Assembly: GCA_910585245.1 (NCBI GenBank)
Contig: CAJUCO010000001.1
Coordinates: 204,413 to 268,412, forward strand
DNA: 64,000 bases
From: an uncultured Oscillibacter sp.
GTDB taxonomy: Bacteria > Bacillota > Clostridia > Oscillospirales > Oscillospiraceae
Direction: 5' to 3'
The notes beneath the pieces were generated by a model. That model was not told the origin of the DNA. It searched no databases and saw only the letters and a list, made by a program, of their open reading frames with translations. Within the stretch, counting starts at the first letter, position 1, and the number at the start of each line of letters is the position of its first letter. The translations under genes were made by a program, and so were the position numbers. Below are positions 60,233 to 64,000 of this stretch, in pieces.

Positions 60233-61300
60233 TCACCTGTAGCTTCGAAGCGTGTTCATGGCGGATTCCACCTTGGGAACCAGCGTCTCTCCACAGAGAA
60301 GGCCCACACGGCCCACCTCTTTACCGTTGAGGGTGAACACCGCCTCCCCCACTCTGGTTCCCGCCCGGAGCGGCGCGGCCAGGGGGCGGTCCAGCTTGAT
60401 GGAGGTTTCCAGCGCCTCCCCCTGGGCCAGAGGCCAGGTGAAACTGTCCGCCGCCAGAAGGGGAACGCCGTCCTTTTGCGCCAGCTCGTGGCCCAGCTGA
60501 GCCGCCCGCTTGGAGGGATAGGCCTGAAACCCGTAGTCATAGAGGCTTTGGTGGTCCGCCCAGTCGTTGCCGTCTTGAAGGGTCACGGCGATAAGCCGTT
60601 GACCGTTGCGCTCCGCACAGCTCACCAGCGTCCGGCCCGCCGCCCGGGTATAGCCGGTCTTCAATCCCAGGCAACCGTCCATATAGCCCAGGAGCTTGTT
60701 GTGATTGGTCATGGTGCGTCCGCCTATGGTGACCGTGCGGGTGGAGGCAATACGGACCAGGGTCTCATTTTTCATCGCCGCACAGGCCAGCAGGGCCATG
60801 TCATATGCGGTGGAGTAGTGCTCTTCGTCGTCCAGACCGTTGGGATTGGCAAAGGAGGAATCCTCCATCCCCAGCTCCAGGGCCGTCTCATTCATCCGCT
60901 CCACAAAGCCCTCCACGCCGCCGCCCACGTGCTCCGCCACCGCCACGGCGGCATCGTTTCCCGAGCAGAGGAGAAGCCCGTACAGCAAGGTTTCCAGGGT
61001 CAGTTCCTCCCCCCCTTTCAGGTACATGGACGATCCTTCGGTGTAAGCCGCCTCCCGGCTCACCTTCACCGTGTCCGACAAAACCCCGTCCCGAATGGCC
61101 ACCAGCGCCGTCAGAATCTTTGTGGTGCTGGCAATGAGCATCCGGGTTTTGGCGTTTCGTTCATAGAGCACCCTTCCACTGTCCATGTCCATCAAAACGG
61201 CGGCGGAAGCGGAGACCTCCACCGCCTCCACCCGGCCCGCCAGCAGGCACGCCAGGATGAGAAACAGCGTCCCCACCCGCCGGGGGAATTGTTTCGACAC
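60233..61300 (-). CDS. dacF: D-alanyl-D-alanine carboxypeptidase (DacF-like, class A PBP)
   Basis: A 355-residue exported peptidase: signal peptide (about 1-26), SxxK as STTK (about 58-61), SGN (about 112), KTG (about 214), then a C-terminal beta domain. It trims peptidoglycan stem peptides. Position near scpAB, ytfJ and sporulation-linked genes fits DacF, the forespore enzyme. The start is a GTG at 61298-61300 with GGAGTGA upstream. No C-terminal amphipathic anchor is obvious. Confidence 0.88.
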   Translation of the reverse strand: MSKQFPRRVGTLFLILACLLAGRVEAVEVSASAAVLMDMDSGRVLYERNAKTRMLIASTTKILTALVAIRDGVLSDTVKVSREAAYTEGSSMYLKGGEELTLETLLYGLLLCSGNDAAVAVAEHVGGGVEGFVERMNETALELGMEDSSFANPNGLDDEEHYSTAYDMALLACAAMKNETLVRIASTRTVTIGGRTMTNHNKLLGYMDGCLGLKTGYTRAAGRTLVSCAERNGQRLIAVTLQDGNDWADHQSLYDYGFQAYPSKRAAQLGHELAQKDGVPLLAADSFTWPLAQGEALETSIKLDRPLAAPLRAGTRVGEAVFTLNGKEVGRVGLLCGETLVPKVESAMNTLRSYR

Positions 61301-61349
61301 GCGTCATCACTCCGTTCGTCAAGAGTCAAGTGATGATAGTATGTCCAGC

Positions 61350-61760
61350 TCAGAGGGATTCTTGCTCTTTCTCCGCCTTTTTCTTGTCAAGGAATTTTTC
61401 CGCCTTGTCCACCAGGTCCGGAACCATATCCACAATGCGCTCCACCGTGGACACCGGGGGCACCGCCACAGGCAAAACCCGGGTCACGCCGTCTTTGATG
61501 GTCAGGAAGGCCACAGGGTCAATTTTCACCCCCGCGCCGCCGCCGCCGCCGAAGTTTTCCCCCTTCATGGATTTGCCGTAATCTCCGCCGCCGCTGCCCA
61601 CGCCAAAGCTGATCCGGGAAATGGGAATCAGGGTCACGCCGTCAGGGGTGTGGATGGGCTGGCCCACAATTGTGTTGGTGTCCGCCAACTCGCGGACCTT
61701 TTCAATTGTGGAGCGCATCAGTTCGCTGACCGGGTGCTTCTTATCCATCGTGTTGTCCAT
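61350..61760 (-). CDS. ytfJ: GerW/YtfJ-family sporulation protein
   Basis: A 136-residue protein with the GerW/YtfJ core: TIVGQPIHTPDGVTLIPISRISFGVGSGGGDYG, then a Gly-rich stretch (GENFGGGGGAGVKI) and a C-terminal charged helix. In Bacillus YtfJ (GerW) is a forespore protein required for proper germination with certain germinants. The ATG at 61760 follows AGAAAGGAAG. The upstream DUF2953 gene keeps the ytfI-ytfJ pairing. Confidence 0.92.
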   Translation of the reverse strand: MDNTMDKKHPVSELMRSTIEKVRELADTNTIVGQPIHTPDGVTLIPISRISFGVGSGGGDYGKSMKGENFGGGGGAGVKIDPVAFLTIKDGVTRVLPVAVPPVSTVERIVDMVPDLVDKAEKFLDKKKAEKEQESL

Positions 61761-61814
61761 TTTGTGCTTCCTTTCTCTCATCGTCAAATTCCATGTATCA
61801 CATTCCCCACCGCC

Positions 61815-62522
61815 TCAGGCGGCAGGGCTCTCGGGTCTTGGCTTTTCCGGCGCGGAAGCCGCCGGCGGCTTTTTCTCCGGCTTGGGAGGACGGGTTTTGC
61901 ACCGCTTTCGCCAGCGCAAGAACCACCTCAGAGCCGGAACGGCTATACCAAAGCCCACCGCCAGCAGCGTCCCAATGCGAAGGGTGACGCCGGCTTCTCC
62001 CTCCACCGCCGTATTGGCGGCGGAGAAGTCCACGTCCGTGTGGATATACGGGTCCCGAATGTCCAGCAGCCGCTCCAGCAGGGACATCCCCGTCCAGACG
62101 GCGGCTTGCAACTCTCCATAGAGCGCAGCGGCCCCGGCGGGGTCCTCCTGCCCCCCCAGAACCAGGGACAGCCGCAAAGGTTTTATCCGCACCCCCCGGC
62201 GAGTCCGGTTCAGGGCCCGTTTCAGCGGCGGAAGTAAGGTCCGGAGGGCATCCTTCCCGTCCTCCAGGGTAAAGGAGAGATTTGGTTTCTTTCCGGCCTT
62301 TTCCGAGGGCGTTTTCTTGGACCTTTTCTCTCTGAAAGGCTTCTCTTTCTTGGGCTTTCCCGCTTTTTGGGGCCTTGCGGGAAGGATATGTATCCGCAAA
62401 AGGCCAAGTTTCACATCCAGGCGGAGCTCCTTTCCATCGAAAGCCGCCCAGGCGCCCACCCGAGTCCAACACAGCAGGGCAATCAGCAATGCGACGGCCA
62501 GCAGTATCCAAAACCACGCCAT
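61815..62522 (-). CDS. DUF2953 membrane protein (YtfI-like)
   Basis: A 235-residue protein: N-terminal membrane helix (about 3-22), a lysine-rich segment (KAGKPKKEKPFREKRSKKT), a beta-type region, and a Pro/Lys-rich C-terminal tail (about 205-235). Length and the position upstream of ytfJ match DUF2953 proteins such as YtfI. Function is unknown; expression in sporulating cells is likely by analogy. Confidence 0.82.
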   Translation of the reverse strand: MAWFWILLAVALLIALLCWTRVGAWAAFDGKELRLDVKLGLLRIHILPARPQKAGKPKKEKPFREKRSKKTPSEKAGKKPNLSFTLEDGKDALRTLLPPLKRALNRTRRGVRIKPLRLSLVLGGQEDPAGAAALYGELQAAVWTGMSLLERLLDIRDPYIHTDVDFSAANTAVEGEAGVTLRIGTLLAVGFGIAVPALRWFLRWRKRCKTRPPKPEKKPPAASAPEKPRPESPAA

Positions 62523-62547
62523 AGGCGGCGCCTCCCCTCTTTATTCG

Positions 62548-63162
62548 CTATTCGCCGGAGGTCTTCTCTTGTTCCGTGGCCACAATCTCCCCGTTCTCCC
62601 CCAGACGCATCTGGCCGTCGGCCTCCGGGTCCAGGGGGTCCTCCTCTTCCGAGGGGCCGGCCAGCTCCGGCAACTCCTCCAGACTGCTTAAATGGAAGGC
62701 CCGGAGAAATTGCTTTGTGGTCCGGTACAGCCGCGGCCTCCCCGGCGCTTGAAGCCGCCCACACTCCTCAATCAGGTTCCGATTTAAAAGAAGGCTCATG
62801 GTGTAGGAGCTGTCCACCCCCCGAATCTGGTCCACATAGGCCCTGGTTGTGGGCTGGTAATAGGCAATGATGGTCAGCGCCTCCAAAGCAGGCTGGCTGA
62901 GTTTGGAGGGCTTGCGGACCTCCAGGGCCCGGTGTACCGCACCGGCAAATTCCGGAGCGGAACAAAGCTGCCAAAAGTCGTCCATCTGGACCAGGCGGAT
63001 TCCCCGGCGCTCAAAGGCGTAGTGATCGCTCAGATCTTTTAGCGCCCGCTCTACGGCGGGGCGGGCCAACTCCAGGGCGGTACAAAGGCGCTTTAGTTGT
63101 ACCGGCTCGCCGGAGGCGAAAAGAATCGCCTCCACGGCGGACTCGATTTCCGTTCTCTCCAT
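62548..63162 (-). CDS. scpB: Segregation and condensation protein B
   Basis: A 204-residue ScpB with two winged-helix domains: IESAVEAILFASGEPVQLKRL at the start and LSQPALEALTIIAYYQPTTRAYVDQIRGVDSSY (about 92-124) followed by RPRLYRTTKQFL. It forms the SMC-ScpAB condensin complex with ScpA, encoded 9 bp upstream. The C-terminus is acidic. Confidence 0.95.
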   Translation of the reverse strand: MERTEIESAVEAILFASGEPVQLKRLCTALELARPAVERALKDLSDHYAFERRGIRLVQMDDFWQLCSAPEFAGAVHRALEVRKPSKLSQPALEALTIIAYYQPTTRAYVDQIRGVDSSYTMSLLLNRNLIEECGRLQAPGRPRLYRTTKQFLRAFHLSSLEELPELAGPSEEEDPLDPEADGQMRLGENGEIVATEQEKTSGE

Positions 63163-63171
63163 GGGTCCTCC

Positions 63172-63966
63172 TTAGGTTTTTTCCGCCTGGGCGGCGAGAT
63201 GTTCCGGCGGTTCCCCCACCTGACGCACGACGCACTCCGATTCCGAGCCGCTCAATTGCAACACATGGGACCGGCAGAGCTCCAGCACCGCCAAAAATGT
63301 CGCCACCATCTCACTGCGGCTCCGGCTGCCTTGGAAGAGCTGGAGAAAACGGGTGACGGTTCCGTCCCGCAGACGGCGCAAAATGTCCAGAGCCTTCCGC
63401 TCCACGGGATAGGGCTCATACTGGGCAATCTCCTGAAACGCGGCCTTGGGGGGTGGTAACTTCCGCTCCGCCCGGCTTTGAAGCTCCCGCATGGCCCAGA
63501 GAAGGTCCTGGGGATGATGATTATATTGTATTTCTCCAGGCTCCAAAGCCTCCGGCCCCCGGACGCAAACGTTACGCCCAAACTCCTCCAAAGGGCCCAG
63601 TTTCTCCCCCAGGGCTTTCACATAGGCGTAACTCTCCCCCCGGCGGCGCTCCTCCAGAGATTGGATCAGGGCCTCCATTTCACTTTTGGCCTCCTCATCC
63701 TCTATGGAGAGGAGCATCCGGGTTTTCAGGTACACCAGATGGGAGGCCATGGCGGCAAACTCACTGGCCACCTCCAAGTCCAACTGCTGGCGGCGGTCCA
63801 GCCAGCTCAAGTACTGATCGCAAATCAGGGAGATGGAGATATCCTGAATCTCCATCTTGTTCTTCCCCAAGAGAAATAAAATCAGATCCAGGGGGCCCTC
63901 GAAGTCCTGCAATTCCTCCGTCCGGGAGTGGACCACCTTTTCCAGCTTGAATACGGGACTTTCCAA
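63172..63966 (-). CDS. scpA: Segregation and condensation protein A
   Basis: A 264-residue kleisin: N-terminal DFEGPLDLILFLLGKNKMEIQDISIS (about 22-48), middle helices, and a C-terminal winged helix (about 200-260). The start is a TTG at 63964-63966 after GGGAGGTC. It links SMC heads in the condensin complex. The 34 bp left of the window upstream hold no identifiable gene. Confidence 0.95.
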   Translation of the reverse strand: MESPVFKLEKVVHSRTEELQDFEGPLDLILFLLGKNKMEIQDISISLICDQYLSWLDRRQQLDLEVASEFAAMASHLVYLKTRMLLSIEDEEAKSEMEALIQSLEERRRGESYAYVKALGEKLGPLEEFGRNVCVRGPEALEPGEIQYNHHPQDLLWAMRELQSRAERKLPPPKAAFQEIAQYEPYPVERKALDILRRLRDGTVTRFLQLFQGSRSRSEMVATFLAVLELCRSHVLQLSGSESECVVRQVGEPPEHLAAQAEKT

Positions 63967-64000
63967 AAAGACCTCCCACCGCGCCGGAGACCGGCCGGAT

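Overview
The window looks like chromosome of a GC-rich, spore-forming anaerobic clostridium, most like the Oscillospiraceae (Flavonifractor/Intestinimonas/Oscillibacter type). This rests on spoIIIAA-AE, a SpoIVFA/SpoIVFB-type pair, GerW(YtfJ)/DacF/ScpAB, strong AAGGAGG ribosome sites, TTG/GTG starts and many TTGACA-17-TATAAT promoters, an acetyl-CoA acetyltransferase under likely Rex control, and an OLE RNA locus. No rRNA, tRNA, CRISPR array or intact insertion sequence was seen. The genes are mostly core; species identity is an inference.

Layout. 1-2.4 kb: spoIIIA operon (minus; spoIIIAE cut by the window edge). 2.5-4.5 kb: a mini XRE regulator with a palindromic operator, and an ECF sigma/anti-sigma pair. 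4.6-6.2 kb: tyrS behind a tyrosine T-box. 6.3-8.0 kb: lipoprotein and SPL-like radical SAM protein. 8.1-14 kb: lysS, greA, a hypothetical gene, an EnvC-like peptidase and ftsX/ftsE. 14-16.7 kb: CdaR-like regulator, pseudouridine synthase, DUF4830 protein. 16.7-21.7 kb: str operon (L7Ae-like, rpsL, rpsG, fusA, tuf) with its own promoter and no rpoBC beside it. 21.7-29 kb: TraX-like protein, cupin, XRE membrane regulator, bioY with a BirA box, type-4 UDG, a PF06541 protein, MTA/SAH nucleosidase, RlmI-like methyltransferase, amidase. 29-35.8 kb: rny with a long structured leader, a SpoIVF-like pair, rpsT, tatD, DUF4253. 35.9-39.7 kb: lipoprotein, TatD-linked radical SAM protein, GlsB/YeaQ-type membrane protein, VOC protein, thiolase. 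40-43.4 kb: PrsA/SurA-like lipoprotein, then a two-gene unit of a MazF-like protein and a degenerate HsdM-HsdS fusion. 43.7-50.2 kb: chemoreceptor, trpS, a TagO/WecA-type transferase, UDP-GlcNAc 2-epimerase, membrane protein. 50.2-52.1 kb: three small unknown genes (one with a Pro/Gly pentapeptide repeat) and nth. 52.1-59.5 kb: recN, argR, nadK, tlyA, dxs, an OapA-like protein and a ~670-nt OLE RNA. 59.5-64 kb: rluB, dacF, gerW/ytfJ, DUF2953, scpB, scpA.

Two loci stand out. (1) An OLE RNA with an adjacent OapA homologue and its own sigma-A promoter next to a 13-bp palindrome. (2) A promoter bracketed by two near-identical 17-bp inverted repeats that drives a catalytically degenerate HsdM-HsdS half-subunit fusion, overlapping by 4 bp a MazF-like gene whose catalytic Arg appears to be His. 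The second may be an uncharacterised toxin-antitoxin or defence module in which a former type I methyltransferase acts as DNA-binding regulator or antitoxin; that role is inference. The structured leader of rny is a third candidate element.
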